Source of the DNA: Owenia fusiformis
Lineage: Eukaryota > Annelida > Polychaeta > Sabellida > Oweniidae
Assembly: GCA_903813345.2 (NCBI GenBank)
Contig: CAIIXF020000007.1
Span: 34,314,538 to 34,378,537 of the forward strand
Direction of reading: 5' to 3'
Length of the DNA: 64,000 bases
The notes beneath the pieces are model-generated. The model made no database searches and had not been told where the DNA came from. It was given only the letters and a program-made list of their open reading frames with translations. Shown in pieces: positions 48,680-59,397 of the stretch (position 1 is the stretch's first letter; each line of letters opens with the position of its first letter). The translations under genes and the position numbers were made by a program.

Positions 48680-50369
48680 GGTTTGATTGATGAAGCAAAC
48701 AGGACACAAAAGAACAATATCAGTTAGGCTACAAAGATTTGCTGAACCTGTACATACATGTATAGTTGTATGAGTGTTTGGTGCTTCAAGATTAAAGTCT
48801 GTACATATGTTGAAGGTTATTAAACCAATCAAAAGATGAACATTCAATTGACAATGTGTAATTTTTTCCAGAATTTTTCGATAACTGGTTCAATACAAGA
48901 GAAAATGTCTAATTTAGTTCACCAAAACATAATGAGATCTTTCTATAAATTTTATTACTGCTACTTAAAAATAAATTTTCTTTGTCAAGGGAAGAAGTCA
49001 ACATTTTTTGATAAAGGGAAAAAGAGTTATTCCCATCTTATTTGGGGACAGTTGCAAGTTTCTGCAACTACATGTATTGGTCCAAAGACATGGCATGAAA
49101 CTGGCAGAAATAATAAGAAACATAAGAAATGTAGGAGGATCATTTTCATAAGGTTAAAGAGCAATGGGATTTGGAGTATTTTTTTCAGAGTATTGGGTTT
49201 CGGAGTAATGGGTAGGGATGCCACGGTTTCCTTATATTGACAGGACAGAACAACCCTCGTGTACTGAAGATTTCGGTCCATGAATTAAGAATATACTTTT
49301 CCTCCTGTATATGACACTATAACTTCCCTAATGCAGGATGAATATGATCTAAACTAGTATTTTCTTTCGTTTTTACAACTCATCTGCTGGATTACGTTCA
49401 TGCGTAAATGCCATCTAGCGGTAATTACTATTACTAAGTGATTATAATAAACGTAAATTCAGGACAAAACATTCATATTTAGACTGTTTCCCTTTGAAAT
49501 ATGCTTTAATTTAAATAATAACAAAGAACTTTATCGGCGAGAAAGGTAACAACTTAAAATTAATCTCAGATAACCAGTTTTTGCTCAACATCTGCAGCCC
49601 TCTTATGACATTCAAAAGATACGCGATGCATAAGCATAACCAGAAATAGATGGAAAATCTAAGTTGTTGAACTGTTTTAAACGTAAAATGCTGTATCTCC
49701 TGATTGCCACTTTGATTTTGTTGTGATAAAAACATAATATAAGTACAGTACTAAAGAACTTACATGTAACTTTTCCATTTCCTCCAAACCTCTGGGAATC
49801 TTATTTTCTTTTATACAGATTTACTCTTCTCAGCCTTAGACTCTGTTGTTGCATTTTTTCTCTCATTTGAAGGAACTCTCACCTGCAATTTATAATCATC
49901 AATTCATGATGCAAATCATTGGATAAGCTACATTGCACATATGCTAATTACAAGAAGTTATTGAACAATTTATAATAATTTCAACAAACCACGATTTTTC
50001 AGGTGCAATTACATCATGTACAACAGCTAGGGTGTGGTAAGTTTAACTCTTTATCATATTAGATTCTATTGGGAAAAACATTTCACAACTGGAGATTATA
50101 AAAAATCAACTCCATAGTTGTATTTATTCAGCATATTGAGAAACTTGGTGAAGAAACATGGAAAATTAAAAAGACAGTCAATGCATCACAATAATCACTT
50201 TAGGCATGGGCTTTCAACTAGAAGGGTAGGCAACTTCCCACATTTCATCCATAAACACTGCCTTTGGGTTTTCAAAATTGGAGAATAAACACATTCCAAG
50301 GAAATCTTATTTTGTACTTTTTATGGATGATTTAAAGAAATTAAACGGTATTCTTGTTCAAACTACCGT
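48680..50369. other. Intergenic region downstream of the GH88/105 gene
   Basis: AT-rich sequence with the presumed GH88/105 3' UTR first (ATTAAA variants near 48791 and 48818). Several short open frames such as 48836-49240 have no recognisable domain or splice context. No repeat array is seen here. Confidence 0.4.
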
Positions 50370-51065
50370 AAAATCTACCGTTATTATCTGGAAATTCTGA
50401 AAAATTGAAGTCTTCCCGTACTGCCCTTGTCTGTGACAGTGGTTATTGGGTACTTAGTAAGTAACTAAGTAAGCTGGCGGGTAATCAGTTAACACACTGG
50501 GGAGTATTGTGATGCAAAAACACAGTGTTCAACTACACAGGTTCTACTATAGTTATAAAAACACTGAAGTGTTCTACTTGTTAGTCTGTTTATGAATGAG
50601 TTCCATGAATGCTGTGTTAGAAAAACTTACTTTATTATTTATTCATTGAAGTGTGTCAAAATCTATGCAAAATCAGGTTTTCTAATCTACCGCAAAAACT
50701 ACTGCATTTTTCAAAATCTTCCACAAAACTACAGTTTTTTCAAAAATCTACCGTAAAAACGACCGCATTTTTTCCAAATCTACCGTAAAACTACAGAATT
50801 TTTCAAAATCTTCCGCAAAACTAGTTTTTCAAAAATCTACCGCAAAAACTTCCGTATTTCTCAAAATCTACTGTAAAACTACCACTTTTTTTTCAAAAAC
50901 TTCCGAAAAAGAACAGTTTTTTCAAAAATCTAATGCAAAACCTGCTGAATTTTGAAAAAATCTAATGTAAAACTTCTGCATTTTTGTCGAAAAATACCGC
51001 AAAAACTACCCCCATTTTGAAAAAATCTACCCCAAAAATACAGCAATTCAAAAAAAACTACTGCA
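50370..51065. repeat. Degenerate short tandem repeat rich in TCTACCGTAAAACTAC
   Basis: About 20 loosely conserved units of 25-30 bp alternate AAAAATCTACCGCAAAAACT and CTTCCGCAAAACTACAGTTT. There are no open frames. It abuts the outer end of the large palindrome. Confidence 0.75.
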
Positions 51066-51239
51066 AATTTTTGGTCTTAGGTTTATATATGTCACGATAT
51101 AGGGACAAAAGATATTGACATTTTAAAAGTACTGTTTATTTCGTTTTGTTATTATGAAAAGTAATTAAGGAACGTTGGCTACCTTGGCTGTTGAAACCTG
51201 GTGATATAATCATTATCTTTACGAAGAATAGATTATGTT

Positions 51240-52615
51240 TTATGCAGGCATTTTAAAACACGTTACTTTGCCTTTAAAACGTTCGTTCATTGTCAATGGA
51301 TGATTTTTTATGTAGCCATTTCTAAAACACGTTACTTTGCCTTTAGAACGTTACCTTAATAGACTTTAAGTTTTCTCTAATAAGATTGGATGCTTTTTAT
51401 GTACGCATTCTTAAAACACGTTACTTTGCCTTAAAAACGTTACTTTATTGGACTTAAACTGATCTCTACGAATGGATGATTTTTTTTATCTAAGCCATTT
51501 TCAAAACAAAGTACTTTGTCAGTAAAACGTTACTTTATTCAACTTTAACAATATTCCACGAAGAATGGATGAATTTTATGTAAGCATTTTCAAAACACGG
51601 TGCTTTGCCTTAAAAACGTTACTTTATTGGACTTTAACTTATCTCCACGAAGAATGGATGATTTTTATATGTAGGCAATTTCAAAACACAGTATTTTGAC
51701 AGTAAAACGTTACTTTATTCGATTTTAACCATACTCCACGAAGAATGGATGAATTTTATGTAAGCATTTTCAAACACGTTACTTTGCCTTAAAAACGTTA
51801 CTTAATTGGACTTTAACTGATCTCCAAGAAGAATGGATGATTTTATATTAGGTATTTTCAAAACACAGTACTTTGTCAGTAAAACGTTACTTTATTCAAC
51901 TCAAACCATACTCCACGAAGAATGGATGGCTTTTTATGCAGGCATTTTCAAAACACAGTACTTTGCCTTAAACACGTTACTTTATTGGACTTTAACTTTT
52001 CTCCACGAAGAATGGATGAATTTTGTGTAGTCTTTTCAAAACACAGTACTTTGTCAGTAAAACGTTACTTTATTCAACTTTAACCATACTCCACGAAGAA
52101 TGGATGGCTTTTTATGCAGGCATTTTCAAAACACAGTACTTTGCCTTAAAAACGTTACTTTATTGGACTTTAACTTTTCTCCACGAAGAATGGATGAATT
52201 TTTGTGTAGTCTTTTCAAAACACAGTACTTTGTCAGTAAAACGTTACTTTATTCAACTTTAACCATACTCCACGAAGAATGGATGGCTTTTTATGCAGGC
52301 ATTTTCAAAACACAGTACTTTGCCTTAAAAACGTTACTTTATTGGACTTTAACTGATCTCCACGAAGAATGGATGATTTTATATTAGGCATTTTCAAAAC
52401 ACAGTACTTTGTCAGTAAAACGTTACTTTATTCGACTTTAACCATACTCCACGAAGAATGGATGGTTTTTTTATGTAGGGCCTTCTTAAAACACGTTACT
52501 TTGCCGATAAAACGTCACTTTATTGGACTTTAACTTTTCTCCACGAAGAATGGATGAATTTTTGTGTAGTCTTTTCAAAACACGTTACTTTGCCTTAAAA
52601 ACGTTACTTTATTCG
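51240..52615 (+). repeat. 90-bp satellite array, left arm
   Basis: About 15 units with ACGTTACTTTATT, CTCCACGAAGAATGGATG and TTTTCAAAACACAGTACTTTG. Two unit types alternate (TTTGCCTTAAAAACG and TTTGTCAGTAAAACG), so the higher-order period is about 180 bp. The open frames running through it are repeat artefacts. Confidence 0.92.
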
Positions 52616-54090
52616 GAGTGGCTCCAGGACCGACAATTGTCGGTACTGGAGACTGTCCAGGGGTATTTGCTGGGGTACCGACAATTGTCGGCACTCTATC
52701 GTCACCTAGTAGTGTCAGATAGAGAACCGACAATTGTCGGTACGCAAGTGGCTGCTACGTGTTTTTGCTAGAGAGCCGACAATTTCATAAATAAATTCAC
52801 TACTTTTAATTTCATAGATAACTTCATCACTGGTAGTCTAGTGGTTAGCGAGCACGATTCGAACACACTCGGTCCTGAGTTCGAATCCCGGCAAGACCTA
52901 CTTTTTTCTTTTGAGGGGGGATAGTGCTTCTTTTGCAGTATGGAATCGTACAGGCATTAACTTGTAGTGAGCCATAATTTATTTCGACAAAAATTGATTC
53001 AACTTCCATCAAAATTGTCCTACAAGCTTCAATTAAAAAACATTTTAAAGCTCTTTTCTTGTTCTATCTAATGGGTCGATATATACAATTAGGAGGGGAT
53101 GCTTTCGCCCCCGTCGACCTCTACCCTTACTACGCCATGGCACAGGAGAAATATCTCATTTGGAATATATCACTGTTTACTATGCGTTTGGTAGCTCTCT
53201 CATGCGAGATGGAATCGTAGCCATTAACTAAGGGAGCCAAATGCAACTTCCATCAAAAATTGTGCTATAAGGTATGAGTACCGTAATCCAACACCAAATT
53301 CGAAAAATTACAATACTTTGCACATATGGCGTTCGTGACCAACTATGAAACGCTTACCCCCCATAGTGTTATACATCAAAATGCACCTGTCCATATAGGG
53401 GTTCGATTGAAATTATAGGGAGTCGGGTTACTTTTTGAGATATCAGCGTCCGTTTATTGTAACTCGCGTTTGCTACCACTTCCTCAATTCTGATATGACA
53501 GGCAAACGCGTAGTAAACATCCTCACGTTCTGAACTATTTTGACCTACATCGCTATTTTCGTAATTCAAATGAAAGTTGAACTCCTCTTTATTTTGATAC
53601 CAAATAGTGGCATACTAGGTACCCTAGAAGCCAACTATGGGTTATTTAGAACGATACCACAGGTTTATAAATGGACTATATACCTTTTGGCGGATGGATA
53701 TGGAACCTCATACCATACGATAAGCTCTAAAAAACATTCTAGCTATCTTCTTCTATCTAATGGGTAGCAAACGCCCCTTCCTTTTTATTGGGTTTTCAAC
53801 GTTTACTACCATTCCCTGTTCCCGGGCTACCATTTTTTGACTGGGTTTGGTAATCCCCGGGTAACCGGGGCTAATGCCCTCCCCGGGTTTTGCACTTGTT
53901 CCCAAAATATCCGTATGATATCTGAAATATCCCCCCGCGCATTGCGCATGCGCCAGAAAATTCGAAAATCAATATTTGTCGGTCCTCTAGCGTGTAAACA
54001 CAGCATATCTCCCGTACCGACAATTTATTTGTCGGTCCTCTAGCGTGCCACCACATCAGAGTCTAGAGTACCGACAATTACTCTAGCCTT
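52616..54090. mobile_element. Element nested in the satellite, with repeated 16-bp palindromes near both ends
   Basis: The satellite stops at 52615 and resumes at about 54095. ACCGACAATTGTCGGT or a near variant occurs at 52632, 52678, 52727 and (half) 52774 on the left. ATTTGTCGGTCC and ACCGACAATT occur near 53973, 54017, 54030 and 54070 on the right. The interior holds a tRNA-like segment, two related blocks starting TATGGAATCGTA / GATGGAATCGTA (52940 and 53211) and a GC-rich CCCGGG stretch near 53820-53890. No long ORF. Confidence 0.65.
52834..52900 (+). repeat. tRNA-like segment with A and B boxes
   Basis: A-box-like TAGTCTAGTGGTTAGCGAG (52834-52852) and B-box GAGTTCGAATCCC (52877-52889), with a T6 run just after (52902). 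Acceptor and anticodon stems do not form, so this is a tRNA-derived SINE head or pseudogene with Pol III potential. Confidence 0.45.
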
Positions 54091-54340
54091 TACGTACTTT
54101 ATTGGACTTTAACTGATCTCCACGAAGAATGGATGGTTTTTTATGTAGGGCCTTCTTAAAACACGTTACTTTGCCTTAAAAACGCTACTTTATTGGACTT
54201 TAACTGATCTCCACGAAGAATGGATAATTTTTTATGCAGGTATTTTCAAAACGCGTTACTTTGCCTTAAAACGTTACTTTATTGTACTTTAACTGATCTC
54301 CACGAAGAATGGATGATTTTTATGCCTTTATTCCTTCAAG
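54090..54340 (+). repeat. 90-bp satellite, continuation of left arm
   Basis: About two and a half further units (CTGATCTCCACGAAGAATGG) after the nested element. They then pass into a diverged CGTTACTTTGGCC variant to about 54510. Confidence 0.85.
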
Positions 54341-56049
54341 TGTCGAACATTTTAGCCTGGTGTTTTTAAAAAGCGTTACTTTGGCCGATTTCCGTAACTT
54401 TCTTGTACTCTTAGTTTTCCTCCATCGAGCGTTGGTGAAATTTAGGTAGGCATTTTCAAAAAGCGTTACTTTGGCCGTTTTCCGTTACTTTCTTGGACTT
54501 TAACTTTTTTGCCCGATTGAGTATTTTGAATGTAAAAAATAAGGAATCAAAGGACGATATTGAACAGTATTTTGTAAAAGTAGAAACAATTGTACGAGGC
54601 CTAACTTTTGTATATTTTGGTTTGTTTTGTAGTTAGCTATCATATGTGTGGCCTCTTATATTTCGATGCTTCTCTGCCATGACATTTTCGACACTAAAAA
54701 TTAACATGGATGAAACTCAATAAATTACTGAATGCCACACGTTTGCTGTAACTATATCTGATATACTAAAGTTAGGCCTTGTACATAGGTTTCTATTTCT
54801 CCAAATATTGTTGCAATATGGTCATTTGATTGCTTTAAATTCAAAGTACTCAATAGATGATTTTGAATGGCATTTTGACGAACTTCAGTTTTGTCTCCGT
54901 CAGTCGATAAAAAGCAGTCAAATGACCACAGTGCAATATTAAATGGAAAAATACATTGATATTCTGATGCAAACGATTGTATTGTTTGTTAGCTCGTGTT
55001 TTTAATAATACAATGTGTATATAATTCTTGAAAACTAGTGATTTAGTTCGACATTTATGAGATGTAGTTGAAGCGAACGACATCTTTATGAATTACTCAT
55101 ACTTATAGTCGGATTGAAAACTGTGTTTCATAAAGATGTCGCTCAGTATCAGAAAATACACCTTCCAAATTAAATTGTTAGGGGGAATTAATCTGTTCCT
55201 TTGCCTGTGGAAATACAACTGGAAATATCAACAAAGTCAATCATACAACATGACTTGGCACAACAAGATCGAATAAACCATCAGACCTAGGAAAGAGGGT
55301 CAAAACTGTTGCATCAATGTCTAAGATGGTTGCATTCAAACGTACTAATAAAGGGAAGTGAAAAATAATGCCATGTTATAAGTGACCTAAATGGCGCGGA
55401 CGTCAGAGAGCGACTTCCGGTAAAGTGGGTGTTTGGGATGAATCGATCTTTTATCGTATGAATCGCTAAAATTGCAACTCTGAAGTAATTCAACACTGTT
55501 ATCGGCTAAATTAATCTATAAATTAACGTACATTCATGAAAAAGGATCCACTTTGGTCTTTTAACCGCCTAATTGAGTACATTGAACGTTAAATAAGCAA
55601 TCAACAGTATTGCAACAGAAAATGAAAAAATATAAACATACGTACAAGACGTAACTATTGTATATTACAGATAGTTAGGTATAACGTGCAGTAAAGCTGT
55701 ACCTATTTAGGGAGTTTCATCCATGTTATTATTTCGAAAATAACATGGAAGATCATTGAACTACGAAACAAACCAAAACAAAAGTTAGGCATTGTACAAA
55801 AGTTTCTATTTTTCCATAAACTGTTTAAATATGGTCATTTGATTCGTTGTTTTTTAGATTCGAAGTAGACCTACTCAATGGAATTATTAATCGAGCAAAA
55901 TTGCAAGAATTTAAGATTTTCAAGGTGGAATAAGTGAATTAATAGATGGAAAAACACTACTAGCCTCTCTTTACACTATGGTCCATCTTATCTTTTACAA
56001 TAATAAATACCACTCACTGACAAGATTTTCAAGTTACACATCGAAAAAA

Positions 56050-57010
56050 GTTTAAGTCCAAGAAAGTAACAGAAAAGGGCCAAAGTAACGCTTTTTGAAA
56101 ATGCCTACCTAAAATTTACCAACGCTCGATGGAGGAAAACTTAAGAGTACAAGAAAGTTACGGAAATCGGCCAAAGTTACGCTTTTTAAAAATGCCAGGC
56201 TAAAATGTTCAACACTTGAAGGAATAAACTGGCCAGGCAAGTAACGTGTTTTAACAACTTGGCATGGAAACAGTTAGAGTCCACGAAAGTAACGTTTTAT
56301 CGGCAAAGTACTGTGTTTTGAAAATGCCTTCCTAAAAAATCATCCATTCTTCGAGGAGAAAAGTTAGAGTCCACGAAAGTAACGTTTTATCGGCAAAGTA
56401 CTGTGTTTTGAAAATGCCTACCTTAAAATCATCCATTCTTCAAGGAGAAAAGTTAGAGTCCAATAAAGTAACGTTTTTAAGGCAAAGAAACGTGTTTTGA
56501 AAATGCCTAATATAAAATCATCCATTCTTCGAGGAGAAAAGTTAAAGTCCAATAGTAACGTTTTTAAGGCAAAGTAACGTGTTTTAAGAATGCCTACATA
56601 AAAAATCATACATTCTTTGTGGGGAGAAGTTAAAGTCCGATAAAGTAACGTTTTATTGGCAAAGTACTGTGTTTTGAAAATGCTTACCTAAAAATCATCC
56701 ATTCTTCGAGGAGAAAAGTTAGAGACCAATAAAGTAACGTTTTTAAGGCAAAGTATCGTGTTTTGAGAATGCATTCATAAAAAAATCATACATTCCGGCT
56801 TTTGTGGGGAAAAGTTAAAGTCCAATAAAGTAACGTTTTATTGGCAAAGTACTGTGTTTTGAAAATGCTTAATACAAAATCATCCATTCTTCGAGGAGAA
56901 AAGTTAAAGTCCAATAAAGTAACGTTTTTAAGGCAAAGTAACGTGTTTTAAGAATGCCTACATAAATGCCTACAAAAATCATCCATTCTTCGTAGAGTAT
57001 GGTTAAGTAT
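56050..57010 (-). repeat. 90-bp satellite array, right arm (inverted)
   Basis: About nine units in the opposite orientation, with CATCCATTCTTCGAGGAGAA, AGTCCAATAAAGTAACG and GCAAAGTACTGTGTTTTG. They are preceded by the CGCTTTTT/GGCCAAAGT variant at 56085-56195. Confidence 0.9.
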
Positions 57011-57140
57011 CATACATAAATGCCTACATAAAACATCATCTATAGTCATGTTTGACTTTCCATAATAACAAAACGAAAAAAACGGTACTTTTAAAATGTC
57101 AATATTTTCTGTCCCTATATCTTGACACTGTTGCTTAGGT

Positions 57141-58395
57141 TGGCAGGTATGGGATATTACGTTCGGTCTATACTAGAGACATGCCATGAAAGCGTTTCCC
57201 GCACTTTATTACCTATAATTTCTACGACCGTTTATGCTAAGAAAATGATAAAAAATAAATAGATCTAGCCTATCCAAATAAGAACAAGGAACATCGAAGA
57301 AATGAAGAACAGCATATAGGATTTATATGATATTCGGTTTGGTCGGATCCCCAGTTCGAATTAGGTGCAATGTAACTACAGTCATTTTGCCATGCACAGT
57401 GAGTATTCTGGATATATCCTTTGAGCCTACTACCAACAGGGGCTGGATCTGGCTCCGGATCTGTGGATAAAATGTGAAAATTGCAGACTTACCAAATTTC
57501 AGACATCATGACACTGTCAGAAAATGTTTTTGTCGTAATCTCCAGAAGAATTGTCGAACCTATTATCTCAATAGTAAAACTATTTATGCATAAGTTTGTT
57601 TTATACAATTGTTCTCATTTTCCAAAAATGCCTAGATTAACTCGTACACAATATCAGAATCAATAAATATTGTAAAAAATTTCTTGTCTCAAATTGACCA
57701 ACCCCAAATCGATTTTAGGCTATATCTGAACACTCATATTTAGGAGGAAAAATACAAAAATTCTATATAAGGTCAAGAGTTTTATTAAATTTATTTATTT
57801 GAGATGTTCCATAATCACTCTTTGTTTTTGATATGGTATTTTTCGAGGTCAATGTACTTTTATTTATTCAGTCCGTAATACTTGTTATTTTGGCAAATTT
57901 TGAGAATTTCCTGAAATTTAGCTAGGAAATATAGGTAAATATCTCCATTTATTTAGGTTTTTTGATCTTTTATGTTCTACCCATTCAAAGTGTGTCATAT
58001 CAGCTCAAAATTTATCATATCATGTTACATTTCAACAATCGATTTCTTTTGTCCACAGATCAATTTTACAACTTCCCCTTTTCTACAAACTCGTCTGGCC
58101 CAGTTGTTTACTCCCTAATTCTGAAATATTGTAGATCTACAACGTTAGGAGTTGATAACTGGGTCAGACGGGTCTGGTAAGGCCAGTCCTAGGTTTACAG
58201 TAGACAAAACAAATCTACAGCTTGACAGCGCTACCTAGAGATTTTGACCATCAGCGTTTTGACCTTGCACTAGGCCTAGATATGCGAATAGTTCTTTATA
58301 ATTGACCAAATCTCTCTAATGTTATCTATATAAATTTCACAGATTTCTCAAGTTGAAATTTCATTATTCTCAGAATCCTCAAACTTTGTAATCTA
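57141..58395. other. Intergenic, no recognised feature
   Basis: AT-rich sequence. A short imperfect inverted repeat (CTGGCCCAGTTGTTTACTCC near 58096 and GAGTTGATAACTGGGTCAG near 58149) is the only structure noticed. No exon candidates with domain content. Confidence 0.4.
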
Positions 58396-58668
58396 AGTTA
58401 GGGGAGATGCATCGAACTTTGACGTATGAGGTTATTTCGTCATGGGGCTATTTCGACCATGGGGCAATTTTGACATTGGGTCATATTTCCGCCATGCTTG
58501 TTTTTGAAAAATAAATTGAAATTTCTGACAGGTGATGGCGATGGCTAACCCTGGAAATATGAATTATCGGCAATTGTCGAAATAACCACATGGTCGAAGT
58601 AGCCCCATGACGAAGTAGCCCCATACGTTGATCTTGGAAGTTCAATGCATCTTCCCTACCTTATGTAC
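58396..58668. mobile_element. Palindromic MITE with repeated TATTTCGTCATGGGGC motif
   Basis: The ends are inverse: TAGGGGAGATGCATCGAACT near 58401 and AGTTCAATGCATCTTCCCTA near 58639. Sub-terminal GGCTATTTCGACCATGGGG and GTCGAAGTAGCCCCATGACGAAG are inverse and internally repeated. About 270 bp, non-coding. Confidence 0.8.
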
Positions 58669-58972
58669 TGTATTTACACTTACCCAATGTCATATTTGGA
58701 TAAGATTTCCAATTACTAGATTTTGTTCATTAGCACGCTGTAACTCAACCTCTATGACATCGTCATTGGTTGGTTTATTCATGGGCTTTCATGCCCCTGG
58801 ATTATTTGTGCGAAATTAAATCGTTCACGAAAAAAATAATGGGATTACAGTATTACAGGTTTCCAAAGAACATATTTTCATGCCTAGTTTTTTTTATATA
58901 TCACGGCTGAATTACATTCATGCCAATTTTATGAAATTCCATTTTATGAAAATGATTTATTTTGAGTTGCAG

Positions 58973-59152
58973 GTGAGACTGTTCATTGTCTTATTCAGAA
59001 ACATCATCAACAGGACAGCTAGAGAATGTGGGATTGATGTCTTATACAGGACTGTTATTTGGTACAGTTCAAGACTATACATGTACCTTGACAAAGCACT
59101 GTCATTTATCAAGAAACTGGAACAATGTCATATAGCTCAGGAAGAAATATAA
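58973..59152 (+). other. Possible exon (weak)
   Basis: After a TTGCAG acceptor-like site an open frame of 59 codons runs to TAA 59150-59152, with VRLFIVLFRNIINRTARECG at its start. I recognise no domain. It could be a terminal exon of an unseen gene, a 5' UTR exon, or chance. Confidence 0.2.
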
Positions 59153-59397
59153 CCATTTAGCTAAATAATATAACTGTTGTCCATTGGTATAACTTTGTAT
59201 TCAGTTGTACTGCCTTTGATGGACTTAAACTACAGTCGAAGGATGGCAAAACATAAAAGGACACATAAGAAGTATTTACACAGATAGATCCAACAATACA
59301 TTTAGCGTTTTCTGTCAAAGACATCTAATGATTTGTTAAAAGTGTACCTTCCCATACGATATACCAGTTAAGGAAGAGAAGGTTCAAGATCCATAAA

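Larger units (their letters stand above)
51085..57140. mobile_element. Large imperfect palindrome (foldback-like element) made of satellite arms
   Basis: The outer ends are inverse: ATAGGGACAAAAGATATTGACATTTTAAAAGTAC near 51100 and GTACTTTTAAAATGTCAATATTTTCTGTCCCTAT near 57085. Inside come 90-bp satellite arrays in opposite orientation (51240-52615 plus 54090-54340 on the left, about 56240-57010 on the right). Then CGTTACTTTGGCC blocks follow (54372-54500 against 56085-56195), GGCCTAACTTTTGTATATTTTGG against its inverse near 55790, and a centre with CGACATCTTTATGAA / TTCATAAAGATGTCG at 55078 and 55126. No transposase ORF is visible. Confidence 0.75.

Noticed and set aside
48836-49240. 134-codon plus-strand frame downstream of the GH88/105 gene
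   Set aside because: Low-complexity Lys/Phe-rich translation typical of AT-rich non-coding DNA; no domain.
51833-52771. Several open frames of 65-95 codons with repeated FKTQYF...LHEEWM peptides
   Set aside because: They run through the 90-bp satellite and reflect its lack of stops; the repeated peptide is not conserved in frame between units.
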